Shown here piece by piece: positions 1 to 7,268 of a stretch of 14,827 nt of DNA. Position numbers and translations under genes: made by a program. How positions within the stretch are numbered: the first letter of the stretch is position 1; each line of letters begins with the position of its first letter. The DNA lies in NCBI GenBank assembly GCA_021827245.1, contig JAKAWN010000140.1, forward strand, positions 1-14,827, read 5' to 3'. The DNA is from Acidobacteriota bacterium (GTDB lineage Bacteria; Acidobacteriota; Terriglobia; UBA7540). The notes under the pieces were generated by a model. That model was not told the origin of the DNA and ran no database searches. It saw only the letters and a program-made list of their open reading frames with translations.

Positions 1-4
1 ATAA

Positions 5-160
5 TTGAAAACAAAGGATCGTGGTCCAAAAACGAACCGGAACGAACCTGAAAACGAAGCGGAGAAGTTGTTGAAAACATTAGAGTGCATAAAAAACGAA
101 CCGGAACGAACCGAAAAACGAACCTAGTCATCTTGTTGAAAACAATAGAGCGACAAAAAT
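5..160. repeat. Imperfect ~65-bp tandem repeat, 2-3 copies
   Basis: Copies begin with TTGAAAACA at 5, 71 and 136, giving periods of 66 and 65 bp. Copies 1 and 2 also share the 18-base block AACGAACCGGAACGAACC, which is itself a short direct repeat of AACGAACC. Copy 3 decays after about 25 bases. The array reaches almost to the window edge, so more copies may lie outside. Whole units are similar, not just a short repeat with unique spacers, so this is not a CRISPR array. Function unknown. Confidence 0.7.
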
Positions 161-173
161 CGAATCAGCAACA

Positions 174-197
174 AGCCTGGCAGTCAGCGGGCTTTTT
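174..197 (+). terminator. Possible weak Rho-independent terminator (plus strand)
   Basis: AGCCTG (174-179) can pair with CGGGCT (188-193), with one G-U pair and an 8-base loop, and is followed by a short T run to 197. It would end a plus-strand transcript coming from outside the window. The stem is short, and no plus-strand gene is visible upstream, so this is only a candidate. Confidence 0.25.
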
Positions 198-451
198 GAG
201 GGACGCCCAGGCAGGGTTCTCCCTGCTGCCGGCCTGCGCCCTTCGTATCCGGCCTCGCGCAATCGCAGCCTGCACCGGAGGCTATCGTGCTGGCCTCCAC
301 GATGTTCGCCGGCGGCTGCCCGTTTGCGGCCACCCGCTCCCGCGGCAGGTTGGGAATCTCGATGCCCGCAAGGGGCAGGAGAATCGTGACCGCAATCATC
401 GATTAGGGAGAAGCGGTGCGCGGTTGCAGGGCGTTACAAGGGCGTGAAATC
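198..451. other. Non-coding stretch downstream of the YgfZ-type gene
   Basis: Together with the repeat array to its left this makes about 450 bases with no supported gene. Open frames exist on both strands, but none has a ribosome binding site, a recognisable domain or a protein-like composition. No tRNA or structured RNA was recognised. No clear terminator for the minus-strand operon ending at 452 was seen. Confidence 0.5.
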
Positions 452-1549
452 TCAATCTTCGGGAGGAGAATGCTGGCTACGGTAAAAAGGCAGGTTGGTT
501 ACTTGCGCCGAGGAGCCCGAGGCAGTCAGAAGGCGCGTCCCGGTTTCCATGTGCTCCCTTCGGATATAGGCCAGAGCGATAGTCTTCTGAAGAGTGGGGG
601 AAACACAGGCGCTGGTGATTTCACCCGCTTCTTTCCCGTCGAGGCTCAATTTCTCGCCCGGCTCCGGAGGCTGACTGCTTTCGATGGTGACGCCTGCCAG
701 CTTCCAGTTCACCTGTCCACGGCTCCGGGCGCGCTCCACGATTTCCTGGCCGATGTAGCAGCCCTTGTTGAAGCTCAGGGCGTTCATCAGATTGGCTTCA
801 AGCGGCAACGTATCCTCTCCAAGTTCCGAACCATAGCGGGGAATCGCGGCTTCGATTCGCAAGGATTCAAGGGCTTCAGTCCCGGCGGGCAGCATGCCGT
901 AACTCGGCGCCTGTCCGCCCGCCGCGCCCCACAAGCCCATCATACCCTTGGGCCCGACCCAGACTTCGTAACCTTCTTCGCCCGTGTTGCTCGCTCGAAC
1001 CACTCGGATCGGAAAGCCGCCGTAGTTGGTCGCGAAGTGCTCGAAGTCCTGAAGCGGCGGCAGGTCCACGTGGAGGGTCTTTTCCAGCAAGCCTCGGGCT
1101 TGCGGTCCCTCGAAGGCCAAGGCGCAGGTGTCCAACGGCACGATCTGCACCTGGTCAGCGATAATGTACCGGCTCAGAATCTGGATGGCTTTAGCGCGAA
1201 GGTCGGCGTCGGTATCGATGAGCAACCGGTCCTGGGCGGCGTAAATACGCAGGTCAGCAAGAATCTGTCCCAGGGGATTCAGCAGGGCTGCATAGCAGCC
1301 CTGTCCGGCAGAGAGGTTCTTGACATCGTTTGAAACGATGCGATGCAGAAACTTCGCGCTGTCCCTTCCGGCCAGAGCAAACTTGGCCCGGAAGGAAAAA
1401 TCGAAAAGCCCCGTGGCCGCGCGCACGGCCTGGTGCTCCTCGATGGGATTGGTGAACCGGAGGGGGACGATGGCGCCGTGATATTCGCCGAGCGTTGCGC
1501 CCTGCGAGACATGGAAGTCAGCCAGAGGACTTCGCATCACGTCTGCCAT
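452..1549 (-). CDS. ygfZ: YgfZ/GcvT-like folate-binding protein
   Basis: The 365-residue product belongs to the YgfZ family, which is related to the aminomethyltransferase GcvT. It binds folate and supports the repair or maturation of some iron-sulfur enzymes in the cytoplasm. The diagnostic motif KGCYIGQE is at residues 262-269, with the conserved cysteine at 264. The N-terminal part (about 25-110, through FLHRIVSNDV) and an EGYEVWV stretch near 192-198 match the GcvT-like folate fold. The length fits the longer members of the family. It is the last gene of the suf locus, 74 bases after the Rrf2 gene, and that position agrees with the role in cluster maintenance. A GAGG about 16 bases before the ATG is too far to be a strong ribosome binding site. 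A second ATG four codons in (residue 5) is an alternative start. Family assignment is firm; the exact client proteins are not known. Confidence 0.9.
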   Translation of the reverse strand: MADVMRSPLADFHVSQGATLGEYHGAIVPLRFTNPIEEHQAVRAATGLFDFSFRAKFALAGRDSAKFLHRIVSNDVKNLSAGQGCYAALLNPLGQILADLRIYAAQDRLLIDTDADLRAKAIQILSRYIIADQVQIVPLDTCALAFEGPQARGLLEKTLHVDLPPLQDFEHFATNYGGFPIRVVRASNTGEEGYEVWVGPKGMMGLWGAAGGQAPSYGMLPAGTEALESLRIEAAIPRYGSELGEDTLPLEANLMNALSFNKGCYIGQEIVERARSRGQVNWKLAGVTIESSQPPEPGEKLSLDGKEAGEITSACVSPTLQKTIALAYIRREHMETGTRLLTASGSSAQVTNLPFYRSQHSPPED

Positions 1550-1623
1550 GATCCGTCATTCGCCTCGAATCGAATGCGATGCAAAATGAAAGGGAACGTC
1601 TGTGAGCGGCGGCGGAACAGCGC

Positions 1624-2142
1624 TCAAATAGTTGTCTTCTGACCGTCAATGCGCAGGGGCATCACCAACGGCCTGACAGGAGCGGGCGTCACCTTTGCCA
1701 GATGTCCCGTCCACGATGACATCTCCTGCTCATTGGTGAGCAAATCTTTCAAGGTGGTTCTGCTGAGAACCTGGTCGATCACTTGCTGCACGGCGCGCCA
1801 AAGCGAACGAACCGAGCAATCCACCGTGTTCGCGCAGGAGATCTCGCTTCCCGCGTGCTCATCGCAGAACCCGGGATCGTACAATCTGCCACCCAGAATC
1901 GCCAACGCCTCGCCCACAACCACCTTGTCAGCCGGGCGAGCCAGAGCGTATCCGCCGGCCTGTCCTCGGACACTCTTCACCAGTCCGCCTCGCCGCAAGA
2001 TGCGCATGAGCTTGGCGACGTAAAAATTCGAGATGCCTTCCTTCTGGCTGATCTTGGGAATGGTCAGGCTTCCGCCTTCGCCTTCCCGCGCAAGCCTCAG
2101 AAGGCACCGCAGTCCGTATTCTTCCTGGGATGTTAGTTTCAT
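1624..2142 (-). CDS. Rrf2-family iron-sulfur regulator (IscR/SufR-like)
   Basis: The product is 172 residues when started at the ATG at 2142, which gives the typical MKLTSQEEYGLRCL opening of the family. A GTG ten codons upstream adds residues unlike the family and was not chosen. A winged helix occupies about 1-75, with the recognition region around SNFYVAKLMRILRRGGLV and the wing RGQAGGYALARP. Three cysteines at 93, 103 and 109 (C-x9-C-x5-C) stand where IscR holds its [2Fe-2S] cluster with C-x5-C-x5-C, so cluster sensing is likely but the first spacing is longer. It lies inside the suf locus, 54 bases after sufT, not at its head as is common. The likely target is the direct-repeat site at the sufB promoter (8892-8937), which is an inference. 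The residues after about 140 are variable. Confidence 0.88.
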   Translation of the reverse strand: MKLTSQEEYGLRCLLRLAREGEGGSLTIPKISQKEGISNFYVAKLMRILRRGGLVKSVRGQAGGYALARPADKVVVGEALAILGGRLYDPGFCDEHAGSEISCANTVDCSVRSLWRAVQQVIDQVLSRTTLKDLLTNEQEMSSWTGHLAKVTPAPVRPLVMPLRIDGQKTTI

Positions 2143-2196
2143 GATGGTTTTCCCGGCCGCACACACACGCACGCAACCGGACTCCTTGCCTGATTC

Positions 2197-2622
2197 TTAC
2201 ATGATGCCCAACTGCAGCCTGGCCGCTTCCGACATCATGCTCGGATTCCAGGGCGGATCCCAAACCACTTCCACTGTCACATCCTTCACTTCTGCCATCA
2301 CGCGAATCTTGTCTTCCACCTCGCCGGGCAGTGACATAGCCGACGGACACGCAGGACTGGTCAGAGTCATCTTGACGGCAACCGCCGAGGAGGGTGAAAC
2401 GCTGATGTCGTAGATCAGCCCCAGCTCATAAATATCGACGGGAATTTCCGGGTCGTAGCAGGTTTTCACCGCCCCGACTACTTTCTCTTTCAGGGCCTCG
2501 ATCTCAGCGCCGCTGGCAGCCGCAGTTTCCGATGCGGCCGATGTTCCCGGCTTGGATTCCGCTGTGGCGGAAGCGTTTGCCGCCGCTTGTTGCTGCTCGT
2601 TGCTCTTGTTTTTTTCGATCAT
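2197..2622 (-). CDS. sufT: SufT-type iron-sulfur assembly factor (MIP18/DUF59)
   Basis: The 141-residue product has a DUF59/MIP18 domain from about 42 to 121. DPEIPVDIYELGLIYDI (57-73) is the family hallmark, the conserved cysteine sits in TSPACPSA (Cys92), and the tail WDPPWNPSMMSEAARLQLG is typical of SufT. Proteins of this family help deliver or mature iron-sulfur clusters, and they often sit beside sufU or sufS. The gene starts 10 bases after sufU, so translation is probably coupled. Residues 1-40 form an extension rich in Ala, Ser, Glu and Gln that looks disordered and is not part of the core domain. A later start at an internal Met is not available before the domain, so the extension seems to be real. 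Confidence 0.9.
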   Translation of the reverse strand: MIEKNKSNEQQQAAANASATAESKPGTSAASETAAASGAEIEALKEKVVGAVKTCYDPEIPVDIYELGLIYDISVSPSSAVAVKMTLTSPACPSAMSLPGEVEDKIRVMAEVKDVTVEVVWDPPWNPSMMSEAARLQLGIM

Positions 2623-2632
2623 GGCTTAAACC

Positions 2633-3088
2633 CTATTCGGTTGTGACCGTCTTCTCTTCGCCCTTCAGCGCGGACCGCAACGTGTGCCAGGCCAGCGTCG
2701 CGCACTTGACGCGCAACGGAAACTCCGACACGCCTGAAAAGACTGCCAGCTTGCCCAGCGAAGTATCTCCGGCCTGATTACCGTTTCTTTCGCCGGTCAC
2801 CAATGCGTGAAACTTCTCGAACAGTGCGTCCGTTTCAGCCAGCGTTTTGCCCTTCACCGTCTCCGTAAGAATGGACGCTGACGAAGTTGAAATCGCGCAC
2901 CCGGAGCCCTGGAACGTCACGTCGCTGATCCGGTCATTTTCGAGCTTGAGGTAAATCGTAATCCTGTCTCCGCACAGCGGGTTGTAGCCTTCCGCGTGAT
3001 GATCCGCCGTTTCCAGCACGCGATAGTTCCGCGGCCGCTTGCTGTGATCCAGAATCACTTCCTGATACAAACCACGCAAATCCGGCAT
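2633..3088 (-). CDS. sufU: SufU-type sulfur-acceptor/zinc protein
   Basis: The 151-residue product matches SufU. SufU takes the persulfide from SufS through a zinc-coordinated cysteine and passes sulfur to the SufBCD scaffold. The three expected blocks are present: NPLCGD with Cys39 and Asp41, GSGCAIS with Cys64, and VKCATLAWHTL with Cys129. The insertion between the second and third blocks (about 85-110, GERNGNQAG) separates SufU from the IscU scaffold protein. The ATG overlaps the sufS stop codon by one base (TGATG at 3090-3086), which points to translational coupling with its partner enzyme. No sufE or sufA is present in the window, consistent with a SufU-based system. Confidence 0.94.
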   Translation of the reverse strand: MPDLRGLYQEVILDHSKRPRNYRVLETADHHAEGYNPLCGDRITIYLKLENDRISDVTFQGSGCAISTSSASILTETVKGKTLAETDALFEKFHALVTGERNGNQAGDTSLGKLAVFSGVSEFPLRVKCATLAWHTLRSALKGEEKTVTTE

Positions 3089-4356
3089 CAGCCCAGCAAC
3101 TCCTTCACCTTTTGGATCCCTGCGACCAGCGCATCAATCTCTCTCTTTGTATTATAAAACGCCAGCGAGGCGCGGGTGGTGGCCGGAATGTTGAAGCGGT
3201 CCATCAGCGGCTGCGCGCAGTGATGTCCCGTGCGCACAGCAATGCCTTCCTGGTCAAGCACAGTTCCTACGTCGTGCGGATGAATGCCCTCCATCACAAA
3301 CGAGATCACACCCGCTTTCTTTGCTGCGGTGCCGATAATCTTCAGCCCCGGAATCGGGCTGATCACCTTGGTGGCGTAAGCCAGCAGGTCGTCTTCGTAA
3401 GCGGTGATGTTTTCAATCCCGATTCCATTTACGTAGTCGATGGCCGCTCCAAGCCCGATGCCTCCAGCAATGTTCGAAGTTCCAGCCTCGAATTTGTAAG
3501 GCAGGGAATTGTAAATGGTCTTCTCGAACGTCACCGAACTGATCATATCACCGCCGCCCTGGTACGGAGGCATGGCGTCCAGGAGGTCGGCTTTGCCATA
3601 AAGCACGCCCACGCCGGTGGGGCCGTAAAGCTTGTGCCCTGAGAACGCATAGAACTCGCAATCGAGCGCCTGAACATCCACTTTGATGTGCGGCGCCGCC
3701 TGCGCGCCATCGAGCAATACGGGAATGTTCTTCCGATGCGCTGCCTCAATCATCTCCCGCACAGGATTGATGGTCCCGAGCACATTTGAAACGTGCACCA
3801 CAGCCGCCAGCCGTGTCTTCGGCCCCAGCAGCTTTTCAAACTCGTTGAAGAGGAGTTCGCCGCGATCGTTGATGGGTGCCACGCGCAGCTTTGCGCCTTT
3901 CTCTTCGCACAGAATCTGCCAGGGAACGATGTTCGAGTGGTGCTCCATGGCGGTGATCAGGATTTCATCGCCCGCCTGCACGTTCTTCCGGCCAAAAGTG
4001 TTCGCGACCAGATTAATCGCTTCCGTTGCGCCGCGTACAAAGATGATTTCCTTGCTGTGGCGAGCGTTCAGAAACCGCTGGGCCTTCACACGGGCGTCTT
4101 CGTAAGACCTGGTGGCGCGCTCGCTCAGTTCGTGGACACCGCGGTGAATATTCGAACAGTCCCGGCGGTAGAAAAGCTCTTCCGCCTCAATCACGGCCAG
4201 AGGCTTCTGGCTGGTAGCGGCATTGTCCAGATAGACGAGCGGTTTGCCGTGGACTGATTGCTGGAGGGCTGGGAAATCCTTGCGAATGCGCTCGACGTCG
4301 AAAATTGTCGATGATTCCTTTGGGGTCACGGCAGTGTGTTGCGGGGTGATAGCCAT
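3088..4356 (-). CDS. sufS: Cysteine desulfurase SufS
   Basis: The 422-residue PLP enzyme releases sulfur from L-cysteine as an enzyme persulfide, leaving alanine. The PLP lysine is Lys242 in SGHKLYGPTG. The catalytic cysteine is Cys380 in the RTGHHCAQP loop, the form seen in group II (SufS/CsdA) desulfurases. Other family blocks are VYLDNAATSQ (41-50), EHHSNIVPWQ (138-147) and LLDGAQAAPH (214-223). The length is usual. It follows sufD after 52 bases, which include a hairpin at 4365-4391, and it overlaps sufU by one base. The region just before the ATG is purine-rich (AAAAAGAACC) but has no strong Shine-Dalgarno site. Confidence 0.96.
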   Translation of the reverse strand: MAITPQHTAVTPKESSTIFDVERIRKDFPALQQSVHGKPLVYLDNAATSQKPLAVIEAEELFYRRDCSNIHRGVHELSERATRSYEDARVKAQRFLNARHSKEIIFVRGATEAINLVANTFGRKNVQAGDEILITAMEHHSNIVPWQILCEEKGAKLRVAPINDRGELLFNEFEKLLGPKTRLAAVVHVSNVLGTINPVREMIEAAHRKNIPVLLDGAQAAPHIKVDVQALDCEFYAFSGHKLYGPTGVGVLYGKADLLDAMPPYQGGGDMISSVTFEKTIYNSLPYKFEAGTSNIAGGIGLGAAIDYVNGIGIENITAYEDDLLAYATKVISPIPGLKIIGTAAKKAGVISFVMEGIHPHDVGTVLDQEGIAVRTGHHCAQPLMDRFNIPATTRASLAFYNTKREIDALVAGIQKVKELLG

Positions 4357-4364
4357 GGTTCTTT

Positions 4365-4391
4365 TTCAGAATGTGAACGACCGATTCTGAA
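4365..4391. repeat. 8-bp inverted repeat in the sufD-sufS gap
   Basis: TTCAGAAT (4365-4372) and ATTCTGAA (4384-4391) are perfect complements around an 11-base loop. In the mRNA the hairpin ends about 8 bases before the sufS ATG. No T run follows on either strand, so it is not a classical terminator. It could affect sufS translation or message stability. Confidence 0.6.
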
Positions 4392-4408
4392 CGAGCGCTG
4401 CCAGACGG

Positions 4409-5728
4409 TCAGCCTCTCATCTTTGCCAGCAGTCCGGCCTTCAACCGCTCACGGAGCGGTTCGAATTTCACCTGGTCGATGATCTCGTTGGCGAAAGCTA
4501 CGATCAGCAGGTGGCGCGCCTCTTCAAGTCCGATGCCGCGCGAACGCAGGTAGAAAATCGATTCCGGATCAATCTGGCCAACGGTCGCGCCGTGCGTGCA
4601 CTTCACGTCATCGGCAAAAATCTCGAGCTGCGGTTTGGTGTTGATCGTGGCAGACTCAGAAAGCAGCAGGTTTTTGTCACTCTGCTTCGAGTCGGTTTTC
4701 TGCGCGTCCTTGCGCACGAGGATCTTGCCGTTGAACACTCCGGTCGAATTCCCGTCCAGAATACCCTTGTAGAATTCACGGCTCGAACAGTGGGGCTGGG
4801 CGTGGTCGATGGCAGTATGGTTGTCGATCAACTGCTGGCCGTTCGTCACGTAGAGGCCGAAAAGATAACTTTCCGCACCTTCGCCGTCCAGGACCGTCGT
4901 CACTTCCTCGCGGCCCACTCGCGCTCCCAACTGGATGGAATTTGTCTGTATGGCTGCGTTGCGCGCGGCGTAAGCCACAACGGTTGCCACGTGGAACGCT
5001 GCCTCGCTTTCGCTTTGGAGTTTCACGTAATCGATGTGGGCATTGTCCTCCGCAACAATCTCGGTTACTGGATTGTTGAAATAGACGCTGGGGTCGAGCC
5101 CCACGTAAGTCTCCAGCAGGCTCGCCTGACTCCCTTGTGCTGCAATCACCAAATTCCGGGGGTGCGCCACCCACGGCTCTTCGCCGCCCGTCGAAACATA
5201 GAGAATCTGAATCGGCTTTTCAAGAACAACTCCCTTAGGGATCTCAATGAACGCTCCGTCTTCCACGAAGGCGGTGTTGAGCGCTACAAACGGGTGTTTC
5301 TTGTGGCTGGCGTAGCGGGCCAGGTGCGCCGTGATGGCGCCCTCCTGCCGGATTGCTTTTGCCAGATTTGTTACTGTTGCGCCCTTTGGAAGTCCTTTGA
5401 GGGATGAAAGCTCTTCCGCGTAATGGCCGTTCACAAAAACGAGGCGTGTGCAATCGAGCCCGGCGTAAGGAAGATCTTTGATCTGCTTCTGTATCTCTTC
5501 ATTCGGCTTGCATGGAGCAGGCCGAAAGCGAACGCCTGCAATCGGCGCGAGGTTGGTGTATTTCCAATCCTCCATCCGGGTGGTCGGGAAACCCAGCTCG
5601 GCAAAGGCCCCCATGCCTTCGCTGCGGAGCTTGTTCAGCCACGCCGGAGCTGTCTTAGCCTTCCGGCTCTCGAGCTCCCGGAAATCCTTTAGGTAGATCT
5701 CTTCACTTTCCTTCAATGCAATCGCCAT
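4409..5728 (-). CDS. sufD: SufD, SufBCD scaffold subunit
   Basis: The 439-residue protein is the SufD subunit of the cytoplasmic SufBC2D scaffold, where clusters are built. The C-terminal core is a parallel beta-helix with the family blocks RKDAQKTDSKQSDKNLLLS (about 339-357) and FADDVKCTHGATVGQID (about 371-387). His379 in the KCTHGATVG stretch matches the histidine thought to ligate the nascent cluster at the SufB-SufD interface. The N-terminal part (FPTTRMEDWKYTNL, 47-60) is also typical. It lies 24 bases downstream of sufC, with a purine-rich GAAGAAGAGA just before its ATG. SufB and SufD are homologous; the TTRMEDWKYT block and the shorter length identify this one as SufD. Confidence 0.95.
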   Translation of the reverse strand: MAIALKESEEIYLKDFRELESRKAKTAPAWLNKLRSEGMGAFAELGFPTTRMEDWKYTNLAPIAGVRFRPAPCKPNEEIQKQIKDLPYAGLDCTRLVFVNGHYAEELSSLKGLPKGATVTNLAKAIRQEGAITAHLARYASHKKHPFVALNTAFVEDGAFIEIPKGVVLEKPIQILYVSTGGEEPWVAHPRNLVIAAQGSQASLLETYVGLDPSVYFNNPVTEIVAEDNAHIDYVKLQSESEAAFHVATVVAYAARNAAIQTNSIQLGARVGREEVTTVLDGEGAESYLFGLYVTNGQQLIDNHTAIDHAQPHCSSREFYKGILDGNSTGVFNGKILVRKDAQKTDSKQSDKNLLLSESATINTKPQLEIFADDVKCTHGATVGQIDPESIFYLRSRGIGLEEARHLLIVAFANEIIDQVKFEPLRERLKAGLLAKMRG

Positions 5729-5752
5729 GAATCTCTTCTTCCGCTCGTCTGC

Positions 5753-6520
5753 CTAGGCTCTTTCTCCCGCCGGAACCGTCTCATCGAGCCAGCTATAGCC
5801 TTTCTCTTCCAGCTCGAGTGCCAGTTCTTTGCCACCGGACTTCACAATCCGTCCGTTTGAGAGCACATGGACGAAGTCAGGCACAATGTAGTTCAGCAGG
5901 CGCTGGTAGTGCGTCACCACGATGATCGAGCGCTCCTTGCTGCGGAGTGAGTTCACGCCGTTGGCCACAATCTTCAACGCGTCAATGTCGAGCCCGGAAT
6001 CCGTCTCGTCCATAATGGCCAGCTTCGGTTCCAGCACCGCCATCTGGAAAATCTCGTTCCGCTTCTTTTCGCCGCCGGAAAAGCCTTCGTTCACCGGGCG
6101 GCTCAACAGCGTGTCGTCCATTTCCAGCAGCTTGATCTTTTCGCGGATCAGAGTGAGAAAGTCCATCGCGTCCAGCTCTTCCTGCCCGTGATGTTTGCGC
6201 GCGGCATTCAGCGCCGCCCGCAGAAAGTAGGTGTTGCTCACGCCGGGAATTTCCACCGGATACTGGAAAGCAAGAAAAACGCCTTCGCGCGCGCGTTCCT
6301 CGGGCTGCATGTCGAGCAGGCTCTTGCCGTCATAGAGCACTTCGCCTTCGGTGACGGTGTACACGTCACGACCCGCCAGCACCTGCGCCAGCGTCGATTT
6401 CCCCGATCCGTTCGGCCCCATGATGGCATGCACTTCGCCCAGGCCGATTTGCAGATCAATCCCTTTCAGAATTTCCGTATTGCCAACGTTGGCATGTAGA
6501 TTTTTGATCTCAAGAAGCAT
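5753..6520 (-). CDS. sufC: SufC, ABC-type ATPase of the SufBCD scaffold
   Basis: The 255-residue ATPase powers conformational changes of the soluble SufBCD complex. It is ABC-like but does not act in transport. Visible motifs are Walker A GPNGSGKS (35-42), the Q-loop in FQYP (near 85-88), signature FSGGEKKR (147-154), Walker B LAIMDE (167-172) and the switch histidine His204 in VVTHYQR. The [12 protein letters not shown] stretch after Walker B is characteristic of SufC. It is followed closely by sufD. On its 5' side it is separated from sufB by an extra gene and hairpin repeats, although sufB and sufC are usually adjacent. Confidence 0.97.
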   Translation of the reverse strand: MLLEIKNLHANVGNTEILKGIDLQIGLGEVHAIMGPNGSGKSTLAQVLAGRDVYTVTEGEVLYDGKSLLDMQPEERAREGVFLAFQYPVEIPGVSNTYFLRAALNAARKHHGQEELDAMDFLTLIREKIKLLEMDDTLLSRPVNEGFSGGEKKRNEIFQMAVLEPKLAIMDETDSGLDIDALKIVANGVNSLRSKERSIIVVTHYQRLLNYIVPDFVHVLSNGRIVKSGGKELALELEEKGYSWLDETVPAGERA

Positions 6521-6574
6521 TCGTTTTAGTCCTCTAATCAGATGTTCCGCTCCGTCGTTTGAGAGAATTCGCGG

Positions 6575-6604
6575 CGCAGAGTTTTTGCTTTGAGAAACTC
6601 TGCG
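6575..6604. repeat. REP-like hairpin between sufC and the inserted gene
   Basis: A perfect 10-bp inverted repeat, CGCAGAGTTT (6575-6584) and AAACTCTGCG (6595-6604), surrounds a 10-base loop. On the minus strand it is preceded by GAACC. The same GAACCCGC lead occurs next to the hairpin at 7269-7291, and the CGCAGA/TCTGCG ends match the hairpin at 7169-7193, which suggests a single repeat family. No U-run follows, so it is not a standard terminator. Confidence 0.75.
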
Positions 6605-6654
6605 GGTTCTTTCCAGAGAAAACTGAAGTCCTAAAAAACAATTCTTCGGCGGGG

Positions 6655-7137
6655 CTAGAGCTTTCTCTTGATCGCGTCCTGAAACAGGCTCGGTCTGCTA
6701 ACCATGTCTATCGCCGTCCCTGAATTTCTGTGTTCAGCTGTCCAAAAGTCCCCGTGCTTACCAGTGCTACAAGAATATGTACCCTTCGTAGCGCCAGGCG
6801 CTAGGTGGATTACCTTCTGGTCATTCTCTAAGCAAGTAGGGCAGAAGGGCCCATCAATCCTTTTCCCGTCTCGAACCCTCCAATACACGGACTCTTCGTA
6901 TTGCAATTCCTTCACAACGTCGCTAATATGGCTGAGCTCCAAGTTGCGTCGCTTCAACGCCTCATTTTCATTTGCCAGCTCTGTAAGCTGTGCCTGAATT
7001 TCAATGATTCGGCTTTGCAAGTCAATAATGCGCTGATTGAGTTCGTGATTACCCGCTTTTTTCGCTAGCGAACCAACTTCTTTGAGTACGCCGACTGCGC
7101 CGCTGATCGTTGATGTAATTGCAGCAAAGTCCGCCAT
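6655..7137 (-). CDS. Unknown protein: coiled coil plus putative zinc ribbon
   Basis: This 160-residue product is not a known SUF component. Residues 1-30 are a short Ala/Val/Gly-rich amphipathic start without a clear signal peptide. About 31-80 is a strong coiled coil with heptad-like Ile/Leu spacing. Residues 84-130 look like a zinc ribbon, with [19 protein letters not shown] (Cys99, Cys102) followed by YSCSTGKHG (Cys123, His128). I associate a coiled coil followed by DGPFCPxC with hypothetical proteins of unknown role. The gene sits between sufB and sufC, 200 bases after sufB, and is flanked by hairpin repeats on both sides. No good ribosome binding site precedes the ATG. It appears less GC-rich than its neighbours by eye. 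Together these suggest a later insertion. The function is not known. Confidence 0.72.
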   Translation of the reverse strand: MADFAAITSTISGAVGVLKEVGSLAKKAGNHELNQRIIDLQSRIIEIQAQLTELANENEALKRRNLELSHISDVVKELQYEESVYWRVRDGKRIDGPFCPTCLENDQKVIHLAPGATKGTYSCSTGKHGDFWTAEHRNSGTAIDMVSRPSLFQDAIKRKL

Positions 7138-7168
7138 CGTTGGATATCACACTTTATTAAAGAAAAGC

Positions 7169-7193
7169 CGCAGACTTAAAGAACAAGTCTGCG
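7169..7193. repeat. REP-like hairpin, copy 1 of a pair
   Basis: A 9-bp perfect stem, CGCAGACTT (7169-7177) and AAGTCTGCG (7185-7193), has a 7-base loop and is followed on the plus strand by CTACC. The overall pattern, CCGC-arm, loop, arm-GCTAC, is shared with the hairpin 76 bases to the right. Confidence 0.75.
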
Positions 7194-7268
7194 CTACCCG
7201 CTTGCAACAAACAAATCGAAAATCTGACCACCGCCGTCGCCAACACTCTTGCTTGAAGCGAAGAACCC

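Noticed and set aside
1..160. CRISPR-like period of about 65 bases
   Set aside because: Similarity extends through most of each unit instead of a short repeat with unrelated spacers, only two to three units are present, and no cas gene is seen.
184..399. 71-residue minus-strand open frame with a hydrophobic start, just after the YgfZ gene
   Set aside because: No ribosome binding site, no recognisable domain, and a composition typical of chance frames in GC-rich DNA.
6481..6494. 14-base perfect palindrome TGCCAACGTTGGCA
   Set aside because: It lies in the sufC coding region and encodes ordinary residues near the N-terminus; it is not near a predicted promoter, so chance is the simpler explanation.
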